A stretch of 64,000 nucleotides of DNA from Sporomusaceae bacterium UBA7701 (GCA_002482545.1 DLGF01000014.1:145268-209267); one strand, 5' to 3'; shown: positions 33,743 through 42,193, counted from the stretch's first letter. A program made the numbers and translations. Notes: generated by a model from the letters alone, not told the origin.

Positions 33743-34495
33743 CTAATCCTGCTTGGAACTGTGACCTAATTTGGCGGCAAATGATCTTATTCTGGCGTTG
33801 GCTGATCCGAACACTTCCAAAGGCGTACCTTCCTCTAAGATTGCGCCTCCGTCCATGAATACCGCTTTATTCGCCACTTCCCGCGCAAACCCGAGTTCGT
33901 GGGTGACAATCACCATGGTCACCCCTTCTTGGGCCAGCTTTTTCAAGGCCAGCAACACCTCGCCGACCAATTCGGGATCAAGCGCCGACGTGGGCTCGTC
34001 GAGCAGGACGACCTCCGGTTCCATGGCCATGGCCCGGGCGATCGCCACCCGTTGTTTTTGCCCGCCGGAAAGCTGCCCCGGATAGGCGGAAGCTTTGTCT
34101 TCCAACCCCATTTTCGCCAGCCAGAGCATGCCCCGTTCCGCGGCTTCCGCCCGCGGCATCTTTTGGACGACGATCAGGCCTTCGGTCACATTTTCCAGCG
34201 CTGTTTTATGGGGGAAAAGATTGAACTGCTGAAACACCATCCCGGTATGCCGCCGCAATTGCCGGATCAGACGGCTGTCGCCGGAAGCCCTTTGCACATC
34301 GAGCGTAAAATCCCCCACCCGGATTACTCCCGCGTCAGGAACTTCCAAATAATTCAGGCAGCGAAGCAGCGTGGTCTTGCCCGAGCCGCTGGGACCGATA
34401 ATGGCGCAAACTTCACCGGGCCGCACCTTAAGATCGACATCCTTTAAAATGTTTATGCCGTCAAAGGCCTTAAATAACCCTGTGACTTCAATCAT
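33743..34495 (-). CDS. Polar amino-acid ABC transporter ATPase
   Basis: A 250-residue ATPase of the GlnQ/TcyN family. Walker A GPSGSGKTT, LSGGQKQR, VVLLDEPTSALDPELVGEV and VTHELGFAREV are present. ATG 34495 overlaps the permease stop as TGATG, a translational-coupling arrangement, with GGGGGG upstream; the frame is open to 34534 inside the permease gene. Works with the permease and binding protein encoded upstream. Confidence 0.93.
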   Translation of the reverse strand: MIEVTGLFKAFDGINILKDVDLKVRPGEVCAIIGPSGSGKTTLLRCLNYLEVPDAGVIRVGDFTLDVQRASGDSRLIRQLRRHTGMVFQQFNLFPHKTALENVTEGLIVVQKMPRAEAAERGMLWLAKMGLEDKASAYPGQLSGGQKQRVAIARAMAMEPEVVLLDEPTSALDPELVGEVLLALKKLAQEGVTMVIVTHELGFAREVANKAVFMDGGAILEEGTPLEVFGSANARIRSFAAKLGHSSKQD

Positions 34496-35163
34496 CACGA
34501 TCCCCCCGGTATTTCCAGCTTCTTCTCCAACCATTCCTGAACCCAGCCCATCAGGCCGACCATGGCCCAGTAGAACGCCGCCAACGTGATGAAATAGGGC
34601 ATGAAAACAAATTGGCCGGCGCTCTGCTCTTCCACCTGCCGGGTCAATTCCGGAACAGTGACGACGGAGGCTAGCGATGATGACTTCAAAGTGTCAATAA
34701 GGCAATTCCACAATGGCGGAATGGATATCCGGGTTGCCTGGGGCAAAACGATCCTTCGCAATACTTGCGGGCGGGTCATGCCAAGAGACCACGCCGCCTC
34801 CCATTGCCCTTCGCTGATCGAAAGAATGGTAGCCCGGAAGATTTCCGAGATATATGCCCCAAAATGCAAAATCAAGCCGATAAGCGCGGCCGGAAAAGGG
34901 TCCATCACAATATGGAAAGAAGTCAGCCCGTAATAGAGCATCAATAGCTGAACCAAAAGCGGCGTGCCGCGGAAAAAGGACACATAGACTCTGGCGGTCC
35001 GGTCAAGGAACTTGACCTTGGATATCCGCATCAACGCTACCACCAGTCCAAGCACTACGGCTCCCAGCATCGCCGCGAGGCTCAGATAAATAGTAACTAA
35101 GGCTCCTTCCGCCAGCACGGGGAAGGAGCCAATGACAATATTCCAGTCTCTACTTGCTAACAT
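34495..35163 (-). CDS. Polar amino-acid ABC transporter permease
   Basis: A permease of about 222 residues (HisM/TcyL family) with five helices. The FFRGTPLLVQLLMLYYGL motif is at about 65-82, and the EAA loop reads EAAWSLGMTRPQVLRRIVLPQATRISIPP (about 137-165). The reading frame begins at a TTG (35172) overlapping the binding-protein gene; ATG 35163 is used here, but either start is possible. Probably carries cystine because of the adjacent lyase. Confidence 0.9.
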   Translation of the reverse strand: MLASRDWNIVIGSFPVLAEGALVTIYLSLAAMLGAVVLGLVVALMRISKVKFLDRTARVYVSFFRGTPLLVQLLMLYYGLTSFHIVMDPFPAALIGLILHFGAYISEIFRATILSISEGQWEAAWSLGMTRPQVLRRIVLPQATRISIPPLWNCLIDTLKSSSLASVVTVPELTRQVEEQSAGQFVFMPYFITLAAFYWAMVGLMGWVQEWLEKKLEIPGGS

Positions 35164-35962
35164 CTTCTCCAAACCACTTCTTGGAGATTTTCAGATAGGT
35201 GCCGTCGGCTTGTATTTCCTGGAGAGCCTTATTCACTGCTTCGATGAGCTCCGGTGATCCTTTGCGGAAGGCCAGGCCCATCTTTGCTTCGTCGAAGGTT
35301 TTACCGACCAATTTGAGGTTCTGGCTGGGATTTTTCAAAAGATACTCGGCAATAAACAGGCGGTCATTCACGGTTGCTTCAATCCTCTTTGCTTCCAAGT
35401 CGGCGAAGATTTCGTTTGCCCCTTTATAGTACTGGATGTTGGCTCCCGCCTTCTTGGCGATTTCATCCCAGTTGCTGCCCTGAGTCACGCCGACTTTCCG
35501 GCCCTTCAGATCTTCCAGGCCATTGATGCCGGCAGTATCCTTGTTCACGACGACCTGCGCGCCGGAAACAGTATAAGGCGCTGAAAAATCATATTTCTCC
35601 AGCCGTTTTTCGTTGATCGTCACCTGGTTGGCAATGACGTCGAACCGCTCGGAATCGAGACCGGCGAACATCGCCTTCCATTCGGTAGGTACGAATTCCG
35701 CCTTTACGCCGATCCGCTTTGCGACCTCATTGCTGATATCAACATCGAAACCCTCGAGTTCGCCTTTGTCGTTCTTGAAGGTAAACGGCGGATAGGTCCC
35801 TTCGGTGCCAATCTTAATTGTTCCGCGTTTTTTGATCGTTTCCAGCAGCGTCTGCTTTTTGTCCTCATCCGCTTTCGTGGCTTGCGATCCGCATCCTGCC
35901 AGTACTGCGGCGAATAAGCCGGCAATAACAAGTGCTATAATCGCTGATCTTGCTTTTTTCAT
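35150..35962 (-). CDS. Amino-acid (probably cystine) ABC transporter binding lipoprotein
   Basis: A 270-residue solute-binding protein of family 3. The signal ends in lipobox VLAGC, and the domain starts GTIKIGTEGTYPPFTFKN. The segment FDVIANQVTINEKRLEKYDFSAPYTVSGAQVVV is very like FliY/TcyA cystine-binding proteins. ATG 35962 is chosen because GGAGG lies 9 bp upstream and the signal peptide starts there. It overlaps the permease gene. The upstream leader contains a strong hairpin at 36037-36078. Confidence 0.9.
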   Translation of the reverse strand: MKKARSAIIALVIAGLFAAVLAGCGSQATKADEDKKQTLLETIKKRGTIKIGTEGTYPPFTFKNDKGELEGFDVDISNEVAKRIGVKAEFVPTEWKAMFAGLDSERFDVIANQVTINEKRLEKYDFSAPYTVSGAQVVVNKDTAGINGLEDLKGRKVGVTQGSNWDEIAKKAGANIQYYKGANEIFADLEAKRIEATVNDRLFIAEYLLKNPSQNLKLVGKTFDEAKMGLAFRKGSPELIEAVNKALQEIQADGTYLKISKKWFGEDVSK

Positions 35963-36036
35963 TCTGTCCATCCTCCACATATTTTTTGCCGTCAGACTGA
36001 CCGCCTTGGGCAATTTATCCTCTGCCAAACAAACAA

Positions 36037-36078
36037 GGCACGGAAGCTATTTCGCCAAATGCGAAATAACTCCGTGCC
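36037..36078 (-). terminator. Strong 18-bp hairpin in the leader of the cystine transporter operon
   Basis: GGCACGGA pairs with TCCGTGCC, and an inner stem GTTATTTCGC pairs with GCGAAATAGC (one G-U) around a 5-nt loop. On the minus strand it is followed by TTGTTTGTTTGG. It is either the terminator of the PagL-like gene upstream or a transcription attenuator for the transporter operon 75 bp downstream. No T-box or S-box consensus was recognised around it. Confidence 0.6.
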
Positions 36079-36275
36079 TCTGGTGTTCCAGTCAGCCTAA
36101 TTGTATTTTATTTTATCGACCGGCGCGTCCTCTGTCAACAGTGTTTTTATCTATTTATGCATTTTTCATTAGCCGACTTCGGAGCCTTCACCCCGGATGA
36201 TCAGTCCGCGGGGCTGTTAGCTCGCTGGGGTAGGTACGGGCGGTTGTTAATCCATTCGCTGATATTTTTGCCGCT

Positions 36276-36839
36276 TCAAAACTTCGTCACGAAACCCAGT
36301 GAAACTCCGTGGGAGTCGTAGCCGGGATTATGGGAGCTAAAACCATTGGAAACATGCATGAACATATACCCGACATTCACGGACGAGTTTTCGCCGATTT
36401 TATAAATGAATTGGGGCCCGATCCGCCACATGAAGTTATAATGCCTTCCTCCGGCCGGAAATACTTTGTCATACAGCATCAATCCGCCGCTCATCTCTAA
36501 TGCCACTGACAACTTGCCTGAGCGGTATTTTTCATCGCGGATCATATAAGTTGGCCCGACGCCGACCGCGGAGCTTTCCCGCGTCCGGTCATGGTCGTCG
36601 GTTATGTATCCGTAGGGCCGGGTGATTGTAATGCCTCGATAGATCGACTTGTTTTTGGTTTCGGAGATTTTCTTCAATATATGCAGGGATACCGTATCCA
36701 GATCGCGGTCATAGTTGTTGGAAGTCAAGTAGTCCCAGTTCAGTTCATACTTGGAGTCGGCCGCATAGCAATAGGACTCTCCCGGCAGGCAAACCAGCAA
36801 AAACTGAATGACAATCACTAAATAAATCAATCTACGCAC
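36276..36839 (-). CDS. PagL-like lipid A 3-O-deacylase/outer-membrane beta-barrel protein
   Basis: A 187-residue outer-membrane protein. The signal peptide is at about 1-25 (hydrophobic core LVIVIQFLLVCLPG). The rest shows alternating barrel strands and ends in Phe, as outer-membrane barrels do. The segment MHVSNGFSSHNPGYDSHGVSLGF near the C-terminus matches the PagL active-site block (His-x-Ser at about 162 and 164 followed by NPG). PagL removes the 3-O-acyl chain of lipid A. GTG 36839 is chosen because GAGGAG lies 9 bp upstream and the signal peptide starts there. Its presence again implies an LPS-bearing outer membrane. Confidence 0.75.
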   Translation of the reverse strand: MRRLIYLVIVIQFLLVCLPGESYCYAADSKYELNWDYLTSNNYDRDLDTVSLHILKKISETKNKSIYRGITITRPYGYITDDHDRTRESSAVGVGPTYMIRDEKYRSGKLSVALEMSGGLMLYDKVFPAGGRHYNFMWRIGPQFIYKIGENSSVNVGYMFMHVSNGFSSHNPGYDSHGVSLGFVTKF

Positions 36840-36897
36840 AATACGCCACTCCTCGTTCGAGTTTTTCACATTCTTAATTGTATGGTTGCCCTTAGAT

Positions 36898-36944
36898 AAT
36901 AATAACCAATGTCTCCTTTTCAAAGCGAAACATTGGTTATTATT
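36898..36944 (-). terminator. Hairpin after the OYE gene
   Basis: A perfect 14-bp inverted repeat (AATAATAACCAATG with CATTGGTTATTATT) with a 19-nt loop between the PagL-like gene and the OYE gene, both on the minus strand. Probably ends the OYE transcript, although its T-run is short. Confidence 0.5.
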
Positions 36945-37133
36945 CTATATTCCGAATTGTTTTCCTTGCTAAATTATCATATTAAAAAGATATCGAATCT
37001 ATATGGTTGCTAGCTTCATATGTCTTGAATGCTCTCCCATAGCAGGCCATGAACCGCAATAGACATTTGGCGATAATTTGACCCGTGTCCTACGAGAGCG
37101 CTCCTCATTTCGCCGCCTGAACCTCTCCTGATA

Positions 37134-38237
37134 TCAGGGGTGTTCTTCAAAATTGTTCCGGCGATTGAAAACACAGCTCGTACCGCCAGTGCGGAAGCAT
37201 TTATTACAAGAAACGCAGCGGGCAGGTTTCAGATCCCCGCACTGCCAGCGGTTAATTAAATCGCTTTCACAGATCAACGGCCGGCAAAGGGCAATATATT
37301 CGATTGCGGTATCATTCAAGATTTCCGTCAAGGGGGCGACCTCCCGATTCCCTCCCACCAATATCACCGGTACGGCAATTTCCCGCGCCAGCTCGGCAGC
37401 ATAAGCCCTGAAGTACGATTCTTGCCCCGCCTTTATTATTCTTATTGTTCCCTCATTCGGCCGCGACGAGCTCACGCCCCCGCTGACTTCAACTGCATTC
37501 ACGCCAAGTTCCGTCAACTTATTGCACACATGTTTGCAGTCTGAGAAGGTCATCCCTTGATCCATAAAATCTTCGCAATTGATCTTAATGAGAACCGGAT
37601 ATTCCGGACCTACCTTTTCCCGTATCGCCTGATAGGTTTCCAGCACCATTCTCGCCCTATTTTCAATATTGCCGCCATAGGCGTCATTCCTGCGGTTATA
37701 ATAGGGCGTTAAGAATTTACTCAGAAGATAGCCATGCGCGGCATGCAGCTGCACTCCGTCAAATCCCGCTTGTTTAGCCCGAAGAGCCGCATTGGCAAAA
37801 GCCTCTTGCACAAAGAGAATATCTTGCTGCGTCATTTCCTTGGGAGCGGTTTTGTAGCCCAAATCTTCCACTGCGCTTGGCCCCCACATGATCTTGCCGT
37901 TTGCGCCGGCGGAAGTTTGCGATCCTAGACAGGCAATCTGGAGAATCATCTTGGCGCCATACTTGTGGCTCATTTCCGTAAGTTTTTTATATTCCTCAAT
38001 AAAAGAGTCGTCGTGGATACCCATCTGCCGCGGAATCGGCTCTTCCCGATCGCTTACGTAGGTAAGGCCGGTGATAATGGTTCCGACCCCGCCCTTGGCC
38101 AAATCTTCATAAACCCGGAATAATTCCGCTGTCATGTGGCCGCGCGCATCAGCAAAACCATCATAAGTCGCCGAACGGATAAATCTGTTTTTCAACTCCA
38201 TGCCAGCCAACCGGGTTTGATCAAATAAAGATTTCAT
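37134..38237 (-). CDS. NADH:flavin oxidoreductase, old yellow enzyme family, with C-terminal Cys cluster
   Basis: A 367-residue FMN-dependent TIM barrel. Motifs include LKNRFIRSATYDG, GFDGVQLHAAHGYLLSKFLTPYYNRRNDAYGG with the His pair, and a PVILVGGNR phosphate loop. The C-terminus has CVSCNKCFRTGGTSC, a CX2CX2CX7C set that could bind an Fe-S cluster as in 2,4-dienoyl-CoA reductases. It lacks the second flavin domain those enzymes carry. It is encoded about 100 bp downstream of a QueG-like ferredoxin protein, so that protein may be its electron donor. Confidence 0.88.
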   Translation of the reverse strand: MKSLFDQTRLAGMELKNRFIRSATYDGFADARGHMTAELFRVYEDLAKGGVGTIITGLTYVSDREEPIPRQMGIHDDSFIEEYKKLTEMSHKYGAKMILQIACLGSQTSAGANGKIMWGPSAVEDLGYKTAPKEMTQQDILFVQEAFANAALRAKQAGFDGVQLHAAHGYLLSKFLTPYYNRRNDAYGGNIENRARMVLETYQAIREKVGPEYPVLIKINCEDFMDQGMTFSDCKHVCNKLTELGVNAVEVSGGVSSSRPNEGTIRIIKAGQESYFRAYAAELAREIAVPVILVGGNREVAPLTEILNDTAIEYIALCRPLICESDLINRWQCGDLKPARCVSCNKCFRTGGTSCVFNRRNNFEEHP

Positions 38238-38339
38238 TTGATTCCACTCCTTCTTGAACGCTTATTCACTTACGGGACCCCTTACCCGCATAAGTGCAAA
38301 TGGTTTCTGCCCCTGCTTCCTCCAATCGCAAACCGCTCT

Positions 38340-39101
38340 TTAGCGTAGCCCGACCGGGCAAGATTTCATGCAGTTGAAGCAGTAGTATTGCATCCCGATC
38401 GAATGGGCCTGCTGCAATCGCCAATATCTCTCGTCAGTGAACATCTGCTTTTGCTCTTCCGGCGAACTATCGGCAAATTGTTGCCAAAAGCCGATATTCG
38501 CGCGCAATCCATAGGGCTGCGAATGGTTGACGCATTGGCCGACGTTTGTTTTGCCAGCTTCACCCAGAGCGTTTCCCGGGCAGTTCCTGACGCACAAATC
38601 ACAGTGAATACAGAGGTCTTGTTCTATTTTTTCGTCCGGTTCAATCTCCAGGTTGGTGATGAGAGCCGTCAATCCGATCCGCGTTCCAAAGCGGGGATGA
38701 ATGACCAGGTTGTGCCTGCCGAGTGTTCCCATTCCGGCGGCCACCGCTGCGTGGCGCTGGGAAAAATCTCCCAGCGCCATTCTGTCCTTATGCAGTTCCA
38801 TGGGGGAAGCGTAGGGCATATCCACGACCTTCGCCTGAAGCTCCTTTTTAAGGAAGCGGTTGATCTGGTAACTGCAGGACCGCTGAAAGTAATTCATGTC
38901 CAGCCGGCCGTTCATGGCGATGGTGACGCTGGGACTTTCACAAGTGTCCAATTCCTGAAAAACCAAAGAGATAATCGTTTTGGCTCCCGGCAAAAATGTT
39001 TCGATCGCGTAAGATTTGGGGCTATGATAGTCCTCCACATTGGCGAAGCCCACATCGTCGACCCCTAAATCCAGAATATACCTTCTGATCCTTTCTTTCA
39101 T
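38340..39101 (-). CDS. QueG-like 4Fe-4S double-cluster protein
   Basis: A 253-residue protein related to epoxyqueuosine reductase QueG. It has a vitamin B12-domain-like N-terminal half (LGVDDVGFANVEDY, GAKTIISLVFQE), the shared AVAAGMGTLGRHNLVIHPRFGTRIGLTALIT stretch, and a ferredoxin set CIHCDLCVRNCPGNAL followed by a late CFNCMKSCPVG cluster. It is shorter than true QueG and lacks the HEAT-like tail, so it is probably a paralogue with another substrate. Upstream lies a MarR-type operator-like palindrome (39298-39315). Likely co-transcribed with the OYE gene. Confidence 0.82.
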   Translation of the reverse strand: MKERIRRYILDLGVDDVGFANVEDYHSPKSYAIETFLPGAKTIISLVFQELDTCESPSVTIAMNGRLDMNYFQRSCSYQINRFLKKELQAKVVDMPYASPMELHKDRMALGDFSQRHAAVAAGMGTLGRHNLVIHPRFGTRIGLTALITNLEIEPDEKIEQDLCIHCDLCVRNCPGNALGEAGKTNVGQCVNHSQPYGLRANIGFWQQFADSSPEEQKQMFTDERYWRLQQAHSIGMQYYCFNCMKSCPVGLR

Positions 39102-39297
39102 CGTTTTCTCTCCTCTCTATCACATCCGCTAAGGCCGGGGTTCCCGCCGGCGCCCTAAGCCCTTTGAAGTTTCGCTCCGGCAAGCTCTCGCGCAGACTCT
39201 GTCCGTTAAGGGGGAATGTGTCCCTTTACAGTGCCGCCGCAAGCGCCTTTTTTCGCACGAGTTTACCAGCGCGCCCGGATTTTCCTTCGGCCCTCTT

Positions 39298-39315
39298 TGC
39301 GTGTATATGCACGCA
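39298..39315. promoter_or_regulatory. Probable MarR operator before the QueG-like gene
   Basis: TGCGTGTATATGCACGCA is an 18-bp near-palindrome (two mismatched positions) whose core GTGTATATGCAC resembles the perfect palindrome upstream of the marR gene (GTGTATATACAC). Confidence 0.55.
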
Positions 39316-39364
39316 TATTCCTGCAATTAACATTTGCTATAGGGGTATATCCGGTCCAGCTGCA

Positions 39365-39808
39365 CTAGGGCACAAGCGCCTCTAACTTCGCCAGCAGTTG
39401 ATTAAGCTTGGCCAGATCCTCCTCTCCCATGTATTCTTGCAGCGATTCCTGCGCCTCGCCCCATAGCGCCCAGCCCGAGACTACTGCAGCTTTTCCGGTT
39501 TCCGTCAGCATAATCTCCCGGGTACGCGAATCTTTGCCCGGGTTAATCGCTATAAGTCCGGCATCGGCCAGAGGCTTCATATTGCGATTCAGGGTGGTCC
39601 GGTCGATGCGCATCGTCTTTGCCAGCCCGCTTATGGTAGCCTTCTCCGCCAGTTCGAGATGCCGCAGCAGCGCCAACTGGGCAGTTGTAAGCCCGCTAGG
39701 CTTCAAAACCTCGTCGTAAAACTGGGTAACTGCGCGGGAAGCCCGCCGCATATTCATACAATTACAAGGGCTAGGGTGTTTGGGATAAACTTTATCAATG
39801 TGTTTCAT
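39365..39808 (-). CDS. MarR-family regulator
   Basis: A 147-residue winged-helix regulator. The N-terminal CNCMNMRRASRAVTQFYDEVLKPSGLT is typical of a Cys-bearing MarR subgroup. The HTH covers ATISGLAKTMRIDRTTLNRNMKPLADAGLI (about 53-82), and DSRTREIMLTETGK is the wing. Cys residues near 16-18 might sense oxidants or electrophiles. GGGAGGAG precedes the ATG. The perfect palindrome at 39842-39857 lies 34 bp upstream of its start, implying autoregulation. It probably also represses the QueG-like/OYE genes downstream. Confidence 0.9.
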   Translation of the reverse strand: MKHIDKVYPKHPSPCNCMNMRRASRAVTQFYDEVLKPSGLTTAQLALLRHLELAEKATISGLAKTMRIDRTTLNRNMKPLADAGLIAINPGKDSRTREIMLTETGKAAVVSGWALWGEAQESLQEYMGEEDLAKLNQLLAKLEALVP

Positions 39809-39841
39809 CTAGACTCCTCCCAAGGTACCCGGACCGCCATT

Positions 39842-39857
39842 ATGTGTATATACACAT
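39842..39857. promoter_or_regulatory. Perfect 16-bp palindrome upstream of marR
   Basis: ATGTGTATATACACAT, a perfect inverted repeat of the size MarR proteins bind. A related site stands before the QueG-like gene. Confidence 0.65.
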
Positions 39858-40062
39858 TTATTGCTTTGATTATACCGCGGCTCATCATACCCCGTCAAGC
39901 ACCTGCGAAAAAATGCCACCGTATGAACATGGCATCGCTGATATTATAAAAGAGTACAAGCAGGGAAGCTGTCAAAGAACAGAACAAAGGCTCCAAGCGA
40001 TATCAAAATCAGCCGGAGCCCCTGGAGAACCCGTGAACATTGCAGCAGCCTGAAGCAGGACA

Positions 40063-40296
40063 CTACCTATCGTCGGCAACAAATTCAAGGCCGGCCAGAA
40101 AACCATCAAACTTGGATTCAGTCTGGGCCTGTATCAAAATCGCCTGGAGCAACTCTTCGATGCGGCTGATGGCGTTCTCATCGGTTGTCAGTAGTTCGAT
40201 GTGCGAGCGCAGTTTATGCTTCAGAAGCTGTAATTCCCAAGATTCATTCACTCTTTCGGCAATAACCTTCCCAACAAGGTTTGGCAAATATCCCAA
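40063..40296 (-). CDS. Small hypothetical protein
   Basis: A 77-residue predicted soluble helical protein, rich in Leu/Glu/Lys/Ile with coiled-coil-like spacing (RIEELLQAILIQAQTESKFDGFLAGLEF). No family was recognised. The TTG start is supported by AGGAGG 9 bp upstream, which makes it more credible than other short frames here. It lies between the marR gene and hydG on the minus strand. Confidence 0.55.
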   Translation of the reverse strand: MGYLPNLVGKVIAERVNESWELQLLKHKLRSHIELLTTDENAISRIEELLQAILIQAQTESKFDGFLAGLEFVADDR

Positions 40297-40476
40297 TGGA
40301 AATATCCTCCTCTCTCCCTATCTCCATATTATACCTATCGGCTTTAAAATTCAATCAGAGTTATACTTCCATGGCGCTGGATGCCCAAAAGCTCTACCAA
40401 ACTGTGAGGCTTCCGAGTCCAGCTCACTGTGCCAGTCCTTCTTGCGTATTGCCGGCCGCATGCTCACCGCTCTGAA

Positions 40477-41901
40477 CTAGAAATATAAATCCCTTGTGCC
40501 TCCTTCGATCTTTTTCAATTCGTGAATCGTCAGCTGTTTGACCTCGGGGTCGGGTATCATCGCTAAATGTTCCCGAATGGCTTTTTCGCCGATTTCCCGG
40601 GTTTCCGGGCTGGCATAATCCATCAAATATTCCTTGAAGGTCAAAATAGCATTCGGCTGACAAACGTTTTGAATCTGCCCGCTTTTGGCCAAAGGCATAA
40701 ACCGGTCGCCGGTTCTTCCTTTGCGATAACAGGCCGTGCAGTAGCTCGGAATATAGCCGGCCTGGCAGATGTGCCGGAGAATTTCATCAGGGGAACGATG
40801 ATCTTCCACTTGAAACTGGGCCGAATCCTCCCTGACGGTATGCATTCCTTTCCGCACGCTATCCAACTGCGCTTTGTAGCCGCCCACACCGACACAGGAA
40901 CCGGCACTCATTTGGGATATTCCCAAATCGATGACCTCATCGCGATAATCGGACTTTTCGCGGGTAGATAGAATCATGCCGGTATACGGCACCGCCAGAC
41001 GCAATACCGCTACGATTTTCTTAAACTGATGATCGGTCACTAAGTAAGGAAAGGTATCCAGGTTCACCCCTTCCGCGGCCCGCATGCGCGGAAAGGAAAG
41101 GGTATGAGGGCCGATTCCGAACTTTTCCTCCAAGTGGCGGATACCGAACATAAGGGCAACCACTTCAAAGCGGTAGTCGTAAAGGCCAAAAAGCACACCC
41201 ATCCCCACATCGTCGATACCGCCCTCCATGGCCCGGTCCATCGCCGTGGTATGCCAATCGTAATCCCGTTTGGGTCCTGATGGATGCATCTTGGCATATG
41301 TTTCCCGGTGGAAGGTTTCCTGAAAGAGAATATATGTGCCGATACCAGCTTCTTTTAGCATCTTATATTCTTCGACCGTGGTCGCCGCGATCTGAACGTT
41401 GATTCTCCTGATAGCCCCGTTGTCTTTGGTCGTTTCGTAAATTGTTTTCATGGCTTCTATTACATATTCTATGGGCGTTCGTACCGGGTCCTCCCCCATA
41501 TCCAGCATCAGGCGCTTGTGGCCTAATTCTTCGATGGCTTTTACTTCCTCCCGGATTTCCGCCATTGTCAATTTTTTGCGGTCAATTTTATTTCGGCACC
41601 CATAACCACAGTAGTAACAGTTATTGACACAGTAGTTGCTCAGGTACAGCGGCGCAAACAGGACCAGCCTCTTTCCGTAGATTTTCTGTTTAATCTCCAA
41701 GGCAGTAGTATACATTTTTTCAAGCAACTCTTCATCTTCCAGTTGAATTAGCGCTGCCACCTCTCTGGCTGTCAGCCCTTTTGCCGCCGCGGCTTTTCCG
41801 ATAATGGCCGCCAATTCGGCCTTCGGCAGAGATGCGGTTTCCTCTAAAAGCCCGTCAATGAAAGGTTCGTTAATAAAGTCCGCTACCTGATTGGTTTCCA
41901 T
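40477..41901 (-). CDS. hydG: [FeFe]-hydrogenase maturase HydG (radical SAM tyrosine lyase)
   Basis: A 474-residue radical SAM enzyme that cleaves tyrosine to p-cresol and dehydroglycine, supplying CO and CN- ligands for the hydrogenase H-cluster. The radical SAM Cys triad is CVNNCYYC (about 91, 95, 98). The C-terminal auxiliary cluster set CTACYRK...NVC has the exact CX2CX22C spacing of HydG. Its length matches the family. hydE, hydF and hydrogenase genes are not in this window. A leader with a terminator hairpin precedes it (41944-42045). Ribosome site GGGG upstream of the ATG. Confidence 0.95.
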   Translation of the reverse strand: METNQVADFINEPFIDGLLEETASLPKAELAAIIGKAAAAKGLTAREVAALIQLEDEELLEKMYTTALEIKQKIYGKRLVLFAPLYLSNYCVNNCYYCGYGCRNKIDRKKLTMAEIREEVKAIEELGHKRLMLDMGEDPVRTPIEYVIEAMKTIYETTKDNGAIRRINVQIAATTVEEYKMLKEAGIGTYILFQETFHRETYAKMHPSGPKRDYDWHTTAMDRAMEGGIDDVGMGVLFGLYDYRFEVVALMFGIRHLEEKFGIGPHTLSFPRMRAAEGVNLDTFPYLVTDHQFKKIVAVLRLAVPYTGMILSTREKSDYRDEVIDLGISQMSAGSCVGVGGYKAQLDSVRKGMHTVREDSAQFQVEDHRSPDEILRHICQAGYIPSYCTACYRKGRTGDRFMPLAKSGQIQNVCQPNAILTFKEYLMDYASPETREIGEKAIREHLAMIPDPEVKQLTIHELKKIEGGTRDLYF

Positions 41902-41943
41902 TGCTCATACCCCTTTCTCGGTGTGGGGCTATGCCTGCAAAAA

Positions 41944-42045
41944 GTAAAAACCTTCCCTAGCGGAAGGTTTATTGGTAAAAATGGTTGCTGATTCATCCCT
42001 AAGATCAGAGAAAACTCTTTTCCGCAGGCCAGTCCCAAACCTCCC
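41944..42045 (-). promoter_or_regulatory. Possible attenuator leader of hydG
   Basis: On the minus strand AAACCTTCC and GGAAGGTTT form a terminator hairpin (41948-41970) followed by TTACTTTTT, ending about 45 bp before the hydG start. Upstream, GGGAGGTTT (42037-42045) can pair with the terminator's 5' arm over 9 bp with one G-U, an antiterminator. The hairpin is some 220 bp beyond the previous gene, which favours a leader role over a simple gene-end terminator. No known riboswitch class was recognised. Confidence 0.5.
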
Positions 42046-42193
42046 TTCCGGCAAGGCGCACCCTACCGGTCAGGACATTTTTATTTTCTTGTCACTATCT
42101 TACATCTTATGGCTGCCGTCTGTCAATCAAACCCAATATTATTCCTCAGGGCTTCCCCTGGCCTCTCCCTTGCCCCTTCTGAACGACCCATAG

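Noticed and set aside
41976..42120. TPP, cobalamin or T-box element in the hydG leader
   Set aside because: Partial letter matches only; the conserved cores of these classes are missing, so only a general attenuator is proposed.
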